A stretch of DNA of 64,000 nucleotides from JASHPR01 sp963833885 (GTDB lineage Bacteria; Actinomycetota; Actinomycetes; Streptosporangiales; Streptosporangiaceae): the NCBI GenBank assembly GCA_963833885.1, contig CAWHZU010000011.1:1-64000 (forward strand). The letters run 5' to 3'. A model generated the notes under the pieces. It ran no database searches, was not told the origin of the DNA, and saw nothing but the letters and a program-made list of their open reading frames with translations. Of this stretch, positions 16,251-24,504 are shown piece after piece. The translations under genes were made by a program, and so were the position numbers. Every line of letters starts with the position of its first letter. Positions within the stretch are counted from its first letter, which is position 1.

Positions 16251-17029
16251 TGGGGTGGCTCGACGGCAAGCGCGCGCTCGTGGCGGGCGCGGGGTCGGGG
16301 ATCGGCCGCGCCGTCGTCGGCGCCTTTGCCGGCGAGGGTGCCGCGGTGGCCGCGCTGGAGATCGACCCCGGCAAGTGCGACCGTCTGGCCGCCGAGCTGG
16401 CCGGCTGCGTCGTGCACCAGGGTGACGCCACCTCGCGGGCCGATGCCAGCGCCGCCGTCGACGCGGCGTGCGCCTCGCTCGGCGGGCTCGACGTGCTGGT
16501 CAGCTGCGTGGGAATCTTCGACTTCTACCGCGGCCTGGCGGACCTCGACGCCAGTGACCTCGACGATGCGTTCGACGAGATGTTCCGGGTCAACGTCAAG
16601 AGCCAGCTGGTGCTGGTCAAGGCCGCCCTCGATGAGCTGCGCCGGTCGTCGGGATCGGTCGTGCTGACCGTGTCGACGTCCGGCTTCTACCCGGGCCGCG
16701 GCGGCATCCTGTACGTGGCGTCGAAGTTTGCCGTCCGGGGCTGCGTAATCGCGCTCGCGCACGAGCTGGCGCCGCAGGTCCGGGTGAACGGGGTCGCGCC
16801 GGGCGGAACCCTCGGCACGGACCTGGCCGGCCCGGTCAGTCTCGGGCAGGCGCAGCGCCGGCTGGACACGGGGCCGGAACGGGCAGCGGACCTGCGCAGC
16901 CGGACACCGCTGCGGGTGGCGCTGACCGCTGAAGATCATGCGGGCAGCTACGTGTTCCTGGCGTCGGAGCGGGCCCGCGGCATCACCGGCACGGTCGTGC
17001 ACTCCGACGGCGGCACCGGGATCCGGTAA
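16250..17029 (+). CDS. SDR dehydrogenase, probable cis-dihydrodiol dehydrogenase
   Basis: A 259-residue short-chain dehydrogenase. The nucleotide motif GAGSGIGR (residues 13-20) and an acidic residue at the end of strand 2 (LEIDP) suggest NAD+. The active-site set is Ser in VSTSGFYPG and the Y-x3-K of LYVASKF. The C-terminal SDGGTGIR closes a classical SDR. Length and context resemble BphB-type enzymes that rearomatise cis-dihydrodiols to catechols. It starts inside the stop of the small protein gene (TGATG) and is the last gene of the cluster. It ends 12 bp from the convergent AAA gene. Confidence 0.82.
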   Translation: MGWLDGKRALVAGAGSGIGRAVVGAFAGEGAAVAALEIDPGKCDRLAAELAGCVVHQGDATSRADASAAVDAACASLGGLDVLVSCVGIFDFYRGLADLDASDLDDAFDEMFRVNVKSQLVLVKAALDELRRSSGSVVLTVSTSGFYPGRGGILYVASKFAVRGCVIALAHELAPQVRVNGVAPGGTLGTDLAGPVSLGQAQRRLDTGPERAADLRSRTPLRVALTAEDHAGSYVFLASERARGITGTVVHSDGGTGIR

Positions 17030-17041
17030 GGCGTAAGGCTG

Positions 17042-18214
17042 TTAGGGCTCGCCGGCCGGCACCGCCAGGGGGGCATGGCCGGGAAGGATGTCCTCGGCCT
17101 CCAGGCGCATCAGGTCGTCGAGCCCCCAGTGGCGGTGCTGGTCGGCGGCGAGCCGGTGAGCGTGCCGGAGCCGGGCCCGCTCCAGCTCGTTGCGGACGCT
17201 GCGGGCGTTGGCGAACAGGGGCTGGTGCATCCGGCGCATGAGGTATTCGCGGAACGCGGCCTCCGCCTCGTCAGAGAGGTAGTAGCTGGCCCGTTCCAGC
17301 ATCAGCCGCCCAATGGCCACCAGCTCTTCCAGGTCGTAGTCGGCGAAGTCGAGATGGTGCGCGACCCGGGATCTCAGGCCGGGGTTGGACTCGAAGAGGA
17401 CATCCATCCGGTCCTTGTAGCCCGCGAGAATCACGATGAACTTGTCCCGCTCGTTCTCCATCACCTGAAGCAGGATCTCGATCGCCTCCTGGCCGAAATC
17501 CTTGCTGTTATCGGGCTGGTAGAGCGCGGAAGCCTCGTCGATGAACAGCACCCCGCCCATCGCGCGGTCAAGCACCCGCCTGGTCTTCGGCGCCGTCTGG
17601 CCCACATACTCGCCGACGAGGTCGTCGCGCATGGCGTGCACAAGCTGTCCCTGCTCCAGGTAGCCGAGCTGGTGCAGCAGGCCGGCCATGAGCAGCCCGA
17701 CCGTCGTCTTTCCGGTGCCTGGGGCGCCGGTGAAACACATATGCAGGTTGGGCCGGGGCGCCATCAGGCCGAACCGCTGCCGCACCCGGTCGACGAGAAG
17801 GAGCGAGCCGATCTCCTCCACCTGCTTCTTCACTGGCACCAGGCCGACCAGCTCGCGGTCGAGCGCGGCGAACACGTCGTCGATGGCCGCGGCCTTGCGC
17901 TCGGCGGCGAAGGTGACCACAGAGTCCGGCGGAAGCTGGGTGCGCCGGCGCGCGGCCTTGCCGCTCTTGCCGGTATCGGCGCCGGGCGGCCGCCGGATCG
18001 TGGGCAGCTTTCCCAGTCCCTCCTGCGACGGCGGGGCCGTGCCGACGACGCGAACCGGTGGCGGGCCGGCATCCAGTCCCACCGCCGGGCCAGCCCGGCC
18101 CGGCCTGTCCGCCTTCTTGTCCGCACTCTTGCCGGGAATCCCGCGCATCAGGAGGTACGCCGCCCCCGTCACGAGCGCCCCGGCGATGAGGACTGCACCG
18201 ATCGCTAGGATCAC
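17042..18214 (-). CDS. membrane-anchored CbxX/CfxQ-type AAA ATPase
   Basis: A 390-residue protein. Residues about 3-24 form a transmembrane anchor (LAIGAVLIAGALVTGAAYLL). A Pro/Lys-rich linker follows (to about 110), then one AAA domain with Walker A GAPGTGKT, a QLVHAMRDDLVGEYVGQTA pore/substrate segment, Walker B GVLFIDEASAL and sensor FIVILAGYKDRM. The family includes rubisco activase CbbX and the ESX ATPase EccA. No rubisco or ESX gene is in the window, and the N-terminal anchor differs from both, so its target is unknown. It stands alone, convergent with the SDR gene and divergent from the phosphotransferase. Confidence 0.78.
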   Translation of the reverse strand: MILAIGAVLIAGALVTGAAYLLMRGIPGKSADKKADRPGRAGPAVGLDAGPPPVRVVGTAPPSQEGLGKLPTIRRPPGADTGKSGKAARRRTQLPPDSVVTFAAERKAAAIDDVFAALDRELVGLVPVKKQVEEIGSLLLVDRVRQRFGLMAPRPNLHMCFTGAPGTGKTTVGLLMAGLLHQLGYLEQGQLVHAMRDDLVGEYVGQTAPKTRRVLDRAMGGVLFIDEASALYQPDNSKDFGQEAIEILLQVMENERDKFIVILAGYKDRMDVLFESNPGLRSRVAHHLDFADYDLEELVAIGRLMLERASYYLSDEAEAAFREYLMRRMHQPLFANARSVRNELERARLRHAHRLAADQHRHWGLDDLMRLEAEDILPGHAPLAVPAGEP

Positions 18215-18340
18215 GCCGCTACGGTCCCTTTCACGATTGGCCTGCTTATCAGGCCATCCTGACAGCCCACCGGGTCGTCAGCCAACCGCGCGGGCGATGG
18301 CGGCGGCGATACTCGGTTGCGCGGTCGGCGAGAATGAGGC

Positions 18341-19531
18341 GTGACCGACGCCGCATCGAGCGCCGTGCTGACCACTCGCGAGAAGCGGGCCGCCGAGGCC
18401 GTGCTGACCCGCGCAGGGGGCGAGAGGGCCCAGGTCCGGGCCGCGGAGAAGATCTGGGACCGGGACCACGTCCTGCGGCTGGAGCTTGCCGACGGCCGCT
18501 CGGTGGTGCTGAAGCGCCGCGGCGGCCAGGAGGAGGACGACGCCGGAGGCGGAGGCTTCGAGACCGAGCTCGCCGCCCTTGAACTGCTGAGCGGCATGCC
18601 CGTGCCGGTCGCCCCCCGCCTGCTGGGCGCCGATGCCGACGCGGGCATCCTGATCATGGAAGACCTCGGCCAGGGCGTTTCGCTGGCCGATTTGCTGCTG
18701 ACCGGCGGGCGGGAGCGCGCCGAGGCCGGCCTGATCGCCTACGCACGGGCGCTGGGATCGATGCACGCCTGGACCATGCGGCGGGCCGTCGGCCCGGCCG
18801 GCGCGCGGGCTCATCAACCGATAGAGCGCGGCCCATGGTGGCTGACGGCGATCGCAAACGGCAAGGAGCCGTTTCTCGCGGCGGCCGCCCGCTTGGGCCT
18901 GCCCAGCGAAGGCGTGGCGAGCGAAATTGACCAGATCGCCCCGATGCTGCGGGAAAAGGGGAACCTTGGCCTGGTCCATGGCGACCCGTGTCCAGACAAC
19001 GTGCTCCTCTTCGGGGATGCCTGCAGGATCTTCGACTTCGAGATGTCGGGCTGGGGCTCGGTCGTCCTCGACGCCGGCTATCTCCTTGCACCGTTTCCGA
19101 GTTGCTGGTGCTTTGCCGACCTTCCCGCCGAGGTGGCCGCCCCGGCCGTCGATGCGTACCGCGAGACCCTCGACGCCGCCGGGATCGGCCTGGGTACGGA
19201 CTGGGACGCGGGTGTGGCGGCCGCCCTGGCCGGCTGGATAGTCGCCAGAGGACGTGCACTCACCGAGGTGCTCGATGAAGATGCCCAGTGGGGTACCACG
19301 ACCATGCGGCCCCGGCTGCTGGCCTGGTTGGGTAACTTCATCGACCGGGCCAGCGGCGACCAGGCGCTGCCGAGGCTGCGGGCTATTCTCGCCGAGATGC
19401 ACGACCAGCTCTCGTCGCGCTGGCCGGAGGTTCACGTGCCGGAGTACCCGGCCCTGGCCCGGCCCGGCTCGCAGGCGGTCCCGGTGCCCGACTGGTGGCC
19501 CCCGCGCCGGGGGCAGAAGGTGGATCCGTGA
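18341..19531 (+). CDS. aminoglycoside-phosphotransferase-family kinase
   Basis: A 396-residue protein of the eukaryotic-like kinase fold. The ATP-lobe lysine is in VVLKRRGG, the catalytic loop is LVHGDPCPDNVLL (H, D and N present) and the metal motif is IFDFEMSGWG. LIMEDLGQG marks the hinge. The family covers antibiotic kinases, choline/homoserine kinases and fructosamine kinases; the Trp-rich C terminus here does not match a characterised subgroup. Start GTG 18341. It overlaps the next small gene by four bases (GTGA), so the two are co-translated. Confidence 0.75.
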   Translation: MTDAASSAVLTTREKRAAEAVLTRAGGERAQVRAAEKIWDRDHVLRLELADGRSVVLKRRGGQEEDDAGGGGFETELAALELLSGMPVPVAPRLLGADADAGILIMEDLGQGVSLADLLLTGGRERAEAGLIAYARALGSMHAWTMRRAVGPAGARAHQPIERGPWWLTAIANGKEPFLAAAARLGLPSEGVASEIDQIAPMLREKGNLGLVHGDPCPDNVLLFGDACRIFDFEMSGWGSVVLDAGYLLAPFPSCWCFADLPAEVAAPAVDAYRETLDAAGIGLGTDWDAGVAAALAGWIVARGRALTEVLDEDAQWGTTTMRPRLLAWLGNFIDRASGDQALPRLRAILAEMHDQLSSRWPEVHVPEYPALARPGSQAVPVPDWWPPRRGQKVDP

Positions 19532-19806
19532 CCGGCGACCGGGAAGAGCGAAACCGGGTCCTGGGCTTCCCGGTGGAGCGTCACCCCAATACCCGGTCGG
19601 CCAGCAAGCCGCGGCAGCCGGGGCAGGCAGCGCAGCCGCAGCAGCCGGGGCAGGCAGCGCAGCCGCAGCCGCAGCACCGGCCGCAGGACGCGGAACCGCA
19701 GCGGGTCCTCGGCCTTCCCGTTGACTGGCTCGACGGGTTCGCCGACGAGATGCTGCGAATACTCCGCCGCATCCGGGGCAACAGGAGCCTGAAGCAGCGA
19801 AAGTGA
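19528..19806 (+). CDS. Pro/Gln-rich protein with internal repeats
   Basis: A 92-residue protein coupled to the kinase gene by a GTGA overlap. It has an N-terminal RVLGFPVERH and a C-terminal RVLGLPVDWLDGF, two versions of one short motif. Between them lie two copies of a QPGQAAQPQ repeat and a QPQHRPQ stretch. The last 25 residues are a basic helix (MLRILRRIRGNRSLKQRK). Low-complexity linker plus flanking motifs looks like a scaffold or adaptor. I know no family. The repeated DNA (CAGCCGGGGCAGGCAGCG twice) makes it prone to length change. Confidence 0.5.
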   Translation: MTGDREERNRVLGFPVERHPNTRSASKPRQPGQAAQPQQPGQAAQPQPQHRPQDAEPQRVLGLPVDWLDGFADEMLRILRRIRGNRSLKQRK

Positions 19807-19816
19807 GGACCCCAGC

Positions 19817-20449
19817 ATGAACGGCCACCTGCTCGCCCTGTACGTGGCCGCGGTGTTCCTGGCCATGATCGCGCCGGGCCCGGACATGATGTTCGTCCTC
19901 GCCACCGGCGCCCGCGGCGGGCCCCGGGTCGGGCTGCTGGCCGCGCTCGGAGCGGCTACCAGCGAGATCGTGCAGATCACGGCCGTGGCAGCGGGTCTGG
20001 CGGCGCTGTTCGCCGCAGCGCCTGCGGCGTTCACGGTGCTGCGGGCGTGCGGTGCCGCGTACTTGCTGTACCTGGGGATACAGGCGCTGCGCAGCGCGCG
20101 GCGCGGTGGCGCGATATCGGCTGCGGCAGACCACGCGCCGGTCAGCGGGCGCTACGCGTACCTGCGCGGGTTTCTGACCAATCTGGTGAACCCGAAGATG
20201 GTCACGTTCGCGGTCGCGTTCTTGCCGCAGTTCGTCGACCGCGGCCTCGGGCACGTGCCCCTGCAGTTCGCCGTGCTCGGGGTGATCTTCGTCGCGTTCG
20301 AGGTGCTGGTCGACGGCACGGTGGGCCTGACCGCCGGGCGGCTCGGCAGCTGGCTGTCCCGGCGGCGCCGGGCGCGGCAGGCCCTGGACGCGGGGTCGGG
20401 AACCATCATGGTCGTGCTGGCCGGCCGGCTGGCCCTCGAGGCCAGGTAG
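19817..20449 (+). CDS. LysE family exporter
   Basis: A 210-residue membrane protein with about six hydrophobic helices. The family signature is present: PGPDMMFVLATGARGG near residue 21, then LRACGAAYLLYLGIQALRS near 72 and FLTNLVNPKMVTFAVAFLPQF near 118. LysE/RhtB proteins export amino acids or small amino compounds driven by the proton gradient. It begins 10 bp after the Pro/Gln-rich gene and may share its transcript. The substrate is not deducible. Confidence 0.85.
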   Translation: MNGHLLALYVAAVFLAMIAPGPDMMFVLATGARGGPRVGLLAALGAATSEIVQITAVAAGLAALFAAAPAAFTVLRACGAAYLLYLGIQALRSARRGGAISAAADHAPVSGRYAYLRGFLTNLVNPKMVTFAVAFLPQFVDRGLGHVPLQFAVLGVIFVAFEVLVDGTVGLTAGRLGSWLSRRRRARQALDAGSGTIMVVLAGRLALEAR

Positions 20450-20456
20450 CCGGGCG

Positions 20457-21122
20457 TCAGAAGACCACGAGGTCCTCGGGCACGGCGCCGGTCAGCTGGT
20501 ATTCGGCCGGTTCGGTCGGCCGCCCGGCGAACAGCCGCATCAGCGTGGCGCGGTCGGTGACCAGCGTGGCCTCCGGGCGTCCGGAGACGGGAACGCCGAG
20601 CCGCAGCGCGGTGCCGGGCAGGTCGACCTCGGTCAGCGGGACCTTCAGGCGCCGCGTCCACTCGGCGAGCAGCGCGCAGGCGTCCTCGAAGCCGTCGCTC
20701 TCGTAGGCCAGCGGCTCATCGAGCGCGCCTCGCACGTCGCCGCCGTGGATCCATTCGCCGAGCGCGATGGGGTCGAGCCTGCCGCCCGCTTCGGCGATCA
20801 CCGGCCCGGCTTCGAGGTAGCCGCGCTCCAGCTCGGACAGCAGTCGCGGCAGCGGCCAGTCGCGCCGCTGCGCCACGTCGATCTCGTTGAGTTCCGGGGT
20901 GAACGAGTGCAGCGTGCCGGTGGCCACCCTGGTCAGGGCGGCGGCGCAGTGAGCAAGAACGTCGCGGACCGACCAACCAGGGCAGGCGGTCGGATTCCCG
21001 AAAGCCTCCTCGGGCGTCTGCCGCAGGATCGGCAGCAACGCGTCATGCTCGGTGCGCAGCAGCCGAACTGGGCGCTGCGGATCGCGGGCCAACGTGGCGT
21101 CGTCTGGTCGCGTCTCGGTCAC
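20457..21122 (-). CDS. DinB/maleylpyruvate-isomerase-family protein (mycothiol-type)
   Basis: A 221-residue four-helix-bundle protein. LLPILRQTPEEAFGNPTACPGWSVRDVLAH contains the typical PxCxGWxVRDVxAH signature with its metal-ligand histidine; a further likely ligand is in GEWIHGGDVR. The C-terminal part has the alpha/beta extension of TIGR03083-like proteins. Relatives include mycothiol-dependent maleylpyruvate isomerase, but most are uncharacterised. It is convergent with lysE (7 bp apart). Confidence 0.75.
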   Translation of the reverse strand: MTETRPDDATLARDPQRPVRLLRTEHDALLPILRQTPEEAFGNPTACPGWSVRDVLAHCAAALTRVATGTLHSFTPELNEIDVAQRRDWPLPRLLSELERGYLEAGPVIAEAGGRLDPIALGEWIHGGDVRGALDEPLAYESDGFEDACALLAEWTRRLKVPLTEVDLPGTALRLGVPVSGRPEATLVTDRATLMRLFAGRPTEPAEYQLTGAVPEDLVVF

Positions 21123-21229
21123 GTTGCCATCTTCTCAGCGCGGGCTTGGCTGGTGCATCCCCCGGCGCCAGGCGATCTGGGTGGCCGGTCCGGCCGCGGC
21201 GCCGCGTTCAGGCCACTCAACGGGGTATC

Positions 21230-21300
21230 GGAGGGGCCATCGAGGGTGAAACCTAATGAAACTCTTAATACATTATTAAAAAGGATGTATCGCATTGACC
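21230..21300. promoter_or_regulatory. AT-rich upstream region of the MauE-thaumatin cluster
   Basis: In GC-rich surroundings this stretch is dominated by A and T (for example CTTAATACATTATTAAAAAG at about 21265). It lies about 70-140 bp before the MauE-like gene, so it probably contains the promoter. A 32-codon frame from GTG 21246 crosses it, but I see no reason to call it a gene. Confidence 0.35.
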
Positions 21301-21371
21301 CCCGCCACGCGGGAAAGCCACGATCTGCGCATGGGATGGGCTAATGGCACGGCGCGCGCGAGGGCCGCGTG

Positions 21372-21905
21372 ATGATGATTCTGGCGTCGTCCGGATACCT
21401 TGTCCTCGCCGTCGTGCTCGGGTACTCCGGCGCGGGCAAGCTCCGGCACCCGCTGGCCTTCGCCTCGGCGATCGAGGGCTACCGGATCCTGCCGCGCTCG
21501 CTGGCCAGGCCCACCGCTCTGGCGATCGCGCTGGCCGAGGTGGGCTGCGCGGTGCTGCTCGCCGCGCCGTGGACCAGGCTGGCCGGCCTGGCGGTCGCGG
21601 CCGGTCTCCTCGGCGCCTTCCTGGCCGCGATGTCGCTGGCGCTGGCCCGGGGCCAGCGGATCGGCTGTGGGTGCTTCGGCGGGGGCGCGGATCTGGACAC
21701 CGTGGGGCTGCCGTCGGTGCTGCGGACCGTGCTGCTCGAGATCATCGTCGTGACGTCGGTCCTGGCCCGGCCTGCCGCCGCTCCCGCGCTTGGAGTCCGG
21801 GTGCTGGCGGCCGCGCTCATGCTCGTGCTCGTGTTCCTGCTTGCCGAGACCGCGCGGTTGTTTACAGGCCGAGCGGCCACGACCCCGGCGGGAGAACGCG
21901 CATGA
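21372..21905 (+). CDS. MauE/DoxX-like membrane protein
   Basis: A 177-residue protein with four to five transmembrane helices. The N-terminal GYSGAGKLRHPLAFASAIEGYRILP and the GCGCFGG motif after the third helix are typical of MauE-like proteins. MauE is needed for disulfide formation in methylamine dehydrogenase; relatives are redox membrane proteins of the DoxX/VKOR-like group. No methylamine dehydrogenase is present here. It overlaps the thioredoxin-like gene by four bases (ATGA), a standard MauE-MauD-like arrangement, and the unit is followed by a cysteine-rich secreted protein. A GTG one codon upstream is an alternative start. Confidence 0.75.
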   Translation: MMILASSGYLVLAVVLGYSGAGKLRHPLAFASAIEGYRILPRSLARPTALAIALAEVGCAVLLAAPWTRLAGLAVAAGLLGAFLAAMSLALARGQRIGCGCFGGGADLDTVGLPSVLRTVLLEIIVVTSVLARPAAAPALGVRVLAAALMLVLVFLLAETARLFTGRAATTPAGERA

Positions 21906-22474
21906 CCGCGCTGTGGACCGTGATCGTGCTGCTGTCCGTGATCGTGGCGGTCGACTCCCTGGCCGTCATCGCGCTGGCCAGGCAGGTGGGCCTGCTGCAC
22001 CTGCGCGCCGGGCAGCGTCCCGCGCCGCTCCCGCGGTCCCGCCCGGGTCCGCAGCCCGGCAGCAGCCTGCGGCTCGACGTCCCGCCCGGGCTCATCGGCA
22101 GCCAGCACGAGCTGATCCTGTACGGATTCGTCCGGCCCGAGTGCGGCGCCTGCGCCTCCGCACTGCCGGCCTTCACCGAGATAGCCGCCGGCCTGCCGGG
22201 GAACGAGCGGGCACTGCTGGTCAGCGATCGCGACGAGGCCAGGACCCGCGCGTTCCTGGCCGCGAACGGGGTCAGCCTGCCGGTGCTGACCGGGCCGCAT
22301 CTGCTGCAGGCCAACGGCATCCCCGCCACCCCGTACGCGGTGGTGGCCGACCGCGTGGGCCGGGTCATCGCCGCGAGCACCGCGAGCAGCGCCGAGCAGC
22401 TTGCGGCGGTGCTCGGCGAGGCCCGGCACAGCGGGCAGATCACGCGGGCATCGGCGCCGGAAGCGGCGCACTGA
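21902..22474 (+). CDS. membrane-anchored thioredoxin-like protein (MauD/TlpA-like)
   Basis: A 190-residue protein. One N-terminal transmembrane helix (LWTVIVLLSVIVAVDSLAVI) anchors an extracytoplasmic thioredoxin fold with the redox motif ECGACASALP (CxxC: CGAC). The cis-proline region is ANGIPATPYAVVAD. Its expected role is thiol-disulfide exchange on exported proteins, working with the MauE-like partner. The next gene, 39 bp downstream, encodes a protein with 14 cysteines in one domain, a likely client. Confidence 0.75.
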   Translation: MTALWTVIVLLSVIVAVDSLAVIALARQVGLLHLRAGQRPAPLPRSRPGPQPGSSLRLDVPPGLIGSQHELILYGFVRPECGACASALPAFTEIAAGLPGNERALLVSDRDEARTRAFLAANGVSLPVLTGPHLLQANGIPATPYAVVADRVGRVIAASTASSAEQLAAVLGEARHSGQITRASAPEAAH

Positions 22475-22513
22475 GCAGGGTGGGGACCCACCAACCACGC
22501 CAGGAGGAACGCG

Positions 22514-23815
22514 ATGTCGTTCGACAGCATCACCGAGGCGGCGACCCGGCGGCTGGCCCGCCGGCCCAGCCGCCGCAGGGTCCTCGGCCTGTTCGGCGGC
22601 GCCGCGGCCGCCGCCGGGCTTGGCGCCCTCGCCTGGCCCAGCCGGGCCGCGGCCCAGGGGACCGCCACGTTCACGTTCGTCAACAACACCGGCCAGACCA
22701 TCTGGCCGGGCGCGCTCGGCAACGCCGGGCAGGAGATCCCAAACGGCGGCGGATGGGAGCTCACGGCCGGGCAGAGCCTCACGGTTACCGTGCCGGACAC
22801 CTGGGCGGGCCGGTTCTGGGCGCGGACCTACTGCACGTTCGACGCCTCCGGTCAGGGCTCCTGCGAGACCGGTGACTGCGGCGGCGTGCTGGCCTGCAAC
22901 GGCGCGGGCGGCACCCCGAACGTCACGCTGGCCGAATTCACCCTCGGCGGCGGCACATCGAGTGACTTCTACGACGTGAGCTTCGTCGACGCGTTCAACG
23001 TCCCGGTCACGGTGGCCCCGGTGGGCGGCTCCACCACCTCATCCGATCCCTACCAGTGCGCCACCGCCGGGTGCACGGCCAACCTCAACCCGGGCTGCCC
23101 CGGCGTGCTGCAGGACGTCGACTCCAGCGGGAACATCGTGGCCTGCCTGTCCGCGTGCTCGGAGTTCGACACCCCGCAGTACTGCTGCACCGGCGCGTAC
23201 GGCTCGCCATCGACGTGCAACCCCGACACCTGGCCGGTCGACTACGCGGCGTACTTCAAGTCGAGCTGCCCGAACGCCTACAGCTACGCGTTCGACGATC
23301 CGACGAGCACGTTTACCTGCTCCGGCGCGAGCGGTTACGTGATCACTTTCTGGCCGTTCGGCGCCACGTCCGGCGGGAGCGGCGGGAGTGGCGGATCAGG
23401 GGGCACGGTAAGCGCCCGCTCCACGATCCAGGCCAGCGATTACACCGCCCAGAATGACACGCAGACCGAGACGACCAGCGACACCGGCGGCGGCCTGGAC
23501 GTCGGCTGGATACAGACCGGCTCGTGGCTGCAGTACGACAACATCGACTTCAGCTCCGACGCGTGTACCCAGTTCACCGCCCGGGTGGCCTCGGGCGCGG
23601 CGACCGGGATCAGCGGCCTGGTCGAGGTGCGGCTGGACAGCCTGTCCAGCGCCGCGATCGGCAGCTTCGCGATCGCGAGCACCGGCGGATGGCAGGACTG
23701 GGAGACCGTGCCGGCGAACATCGCCGCCACCACCGGTGTGCACACCGTGTACCTGGCCTTCGTCTCCGGGCAGCCAGCGGACTTCGTGAACGTGCACTGG
23801 TTCACGTTCGCTTAG
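22514..23815 (+). CDS. Tat-exported thaumatin-like protein with CBM6 domain
   Basis: A 433-residue exported protein. The N terminus has a twin-arginine signal (SRRRVLGLFGGAAAAAGLGAL, shortened: SRRRVLGLF) ending near ARAAAQ. Residues about 50-290 form a thaumatin-like domain (ATFTFVNNTGQTIWPGAL, then PDTWAGRFWARTYCTFD) with 14 cysteines, close to the 16 of plant thaumatins. A GGSGGSGGSGG linker follows. The C-terminal about 135 residues match a CBM6-like carbohydrate-binding module (YTAQNDTQTETTSDTGGGLD, WLQYDNIDF, VEVRLDS). Plant and fungal relatives bind or cleave beta-1,3-glucans; GH64 shares the fold. A role against fungal cell walls is inference. The upstream MauE and thioredoxin-like genes probably serve its disulfides. 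Confidence 0.82.
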   Translation: MSFDSITEAATRRLARRPSRRRVLGLFGGAAAAAGLGALAWPSRAAAQGTATFTFVNNTGQTIWPGALGNAGQEIPNGGGWELTAGQSLTVTVPDTWAGRFWARTYCTFDASGQGSCETGDCGGVLACNGAGGTPNVTLAEFTLGGGTSSDFYDVSFVDAFNVPVTVAPVGGSTTSSDPYQCATAGCTANLNPGCPGVLQDVDSSGNIVACLSACSEFDTPQYCCTGAYGSPSTCNPDTWPVDYAAYFKSSCPNAYSYAFDDPTSTFTCSGASGYVITFWPFGATSGGSGGSGGSGGTVSARSTIQASDYTAQNDTQTETTSDTGGGLDVGWIQTGSWLQYDNIDFSSDACTQFTARVASGAATGISGLVEVRLDSLSSAAIGSFAIASTGGWQDWETVPANIAATTGVHTVYLAFVSGQPADFVNVHWFTFA

Positions 23816-24022
23816 GCGCCCGCCTCCGGGTCGCGCCAGGCCGCGACGCCCTTGGTCAGCCGGGGGCGCCAAGGCCAGGACCTGCTCGCGTCGGCGGCTC
23901 GGTACCGGCGGATCAGGGCGGGGATCGGCTGCCGCATGCGGCAAGCATCGCATGCGGCAGCCTCGGGGAAAATGGCCCGCGGGGCGGTGGCTCAGCCGGG
24001 TGCGGAGCGGTGGCGGAGCCGG

Positions 24023-24427
24023 TCAGTCCCGGACCGCGGCTCCGGCCGACACCAAGTTCCCGGACCAGCAGCGCACGATGTCCCGCATCGAGAGCAGCCC
24101 GACGACGTCGTGGCCCTCGATGACCACGAGGTGACGGAAGTTCCCTCGAACCATGGCGTCTGCCGCGTGGTCGAGCGTCCACTCGGGCGATGCGAACACC
24201 ACGTCGCTCGTGCGGTGATCTGCCACGAGCTCGGCGTCCGGGTCCTGCCCGGCCCCGACCGAGTCGAGGATGTCACGCTCAGTGAGAATGCCGATCCCGG
24301 CGTGCTCGGAATCGGTCACGACCGCTGCCCCCACGCGCCGCGCTGACATCTGGCGGGCCGCTTCGCGCAAGGTGTGCGCTGGCCCGAGCGTGAGGACCAC
24401 GTCACTCATTCCGTCGCGTACGTTCAT
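24023..24427 (-). CDS. CBS-domain-pair protein (Hrp1-like)
   Basis: A 134-residue protein made of two CBS motifs: TLREAARQMSARRVGAAVVT with GIGILTERDIL, and TLDHAADAMVRGNFRHLVVI with VVGLLSMRDIV. CBS pairs bind adenosine nucleotides. The stand-alone two-CBS architecture is that of mycobacterial hypoxic response protein 1 (Rv2626c), a DosR-regulon protein; orthology is not proven. ATG 24427 is preferred on domain grounds; an in-frame ATG at 24469 is possible. Three GC-palindromic repeats lie in the upstream region. Confidence 0.75.
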   Translation of the reverse strand: MNVRDGMSDVVLTLGPAHTLREAARQMSARRVGAAVVTDSEHAGIGILTERDILDSVGAGQDPDAELVADHRTSDVVFASPEWTLDHAADAMVRGNFRHLVVIEGHDVVGLLSMRDIVRCWSGNLVSAGAAVRD

Positions 24428-24504
24428 GGATCGCTCGCTCCCCCCTGCTTGTGCGTTTGTGATAGGCATCTGCCCAGCATCGGCGATGTCGGCGTGCTGA
24501 GCAA

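Noticed and set aside
17042..18214. AAA ATPase as EccA or CbbX
   Set aside because: No ESX or rubisco genes nearby and the N-terminal membrane helix does not fit either.
21246..21344. 32-codon frame in the AT-rich patch before the MauE-like gene
   Set aside because: Too short to judge, no clear ribosome site; more probably promoter DNA.
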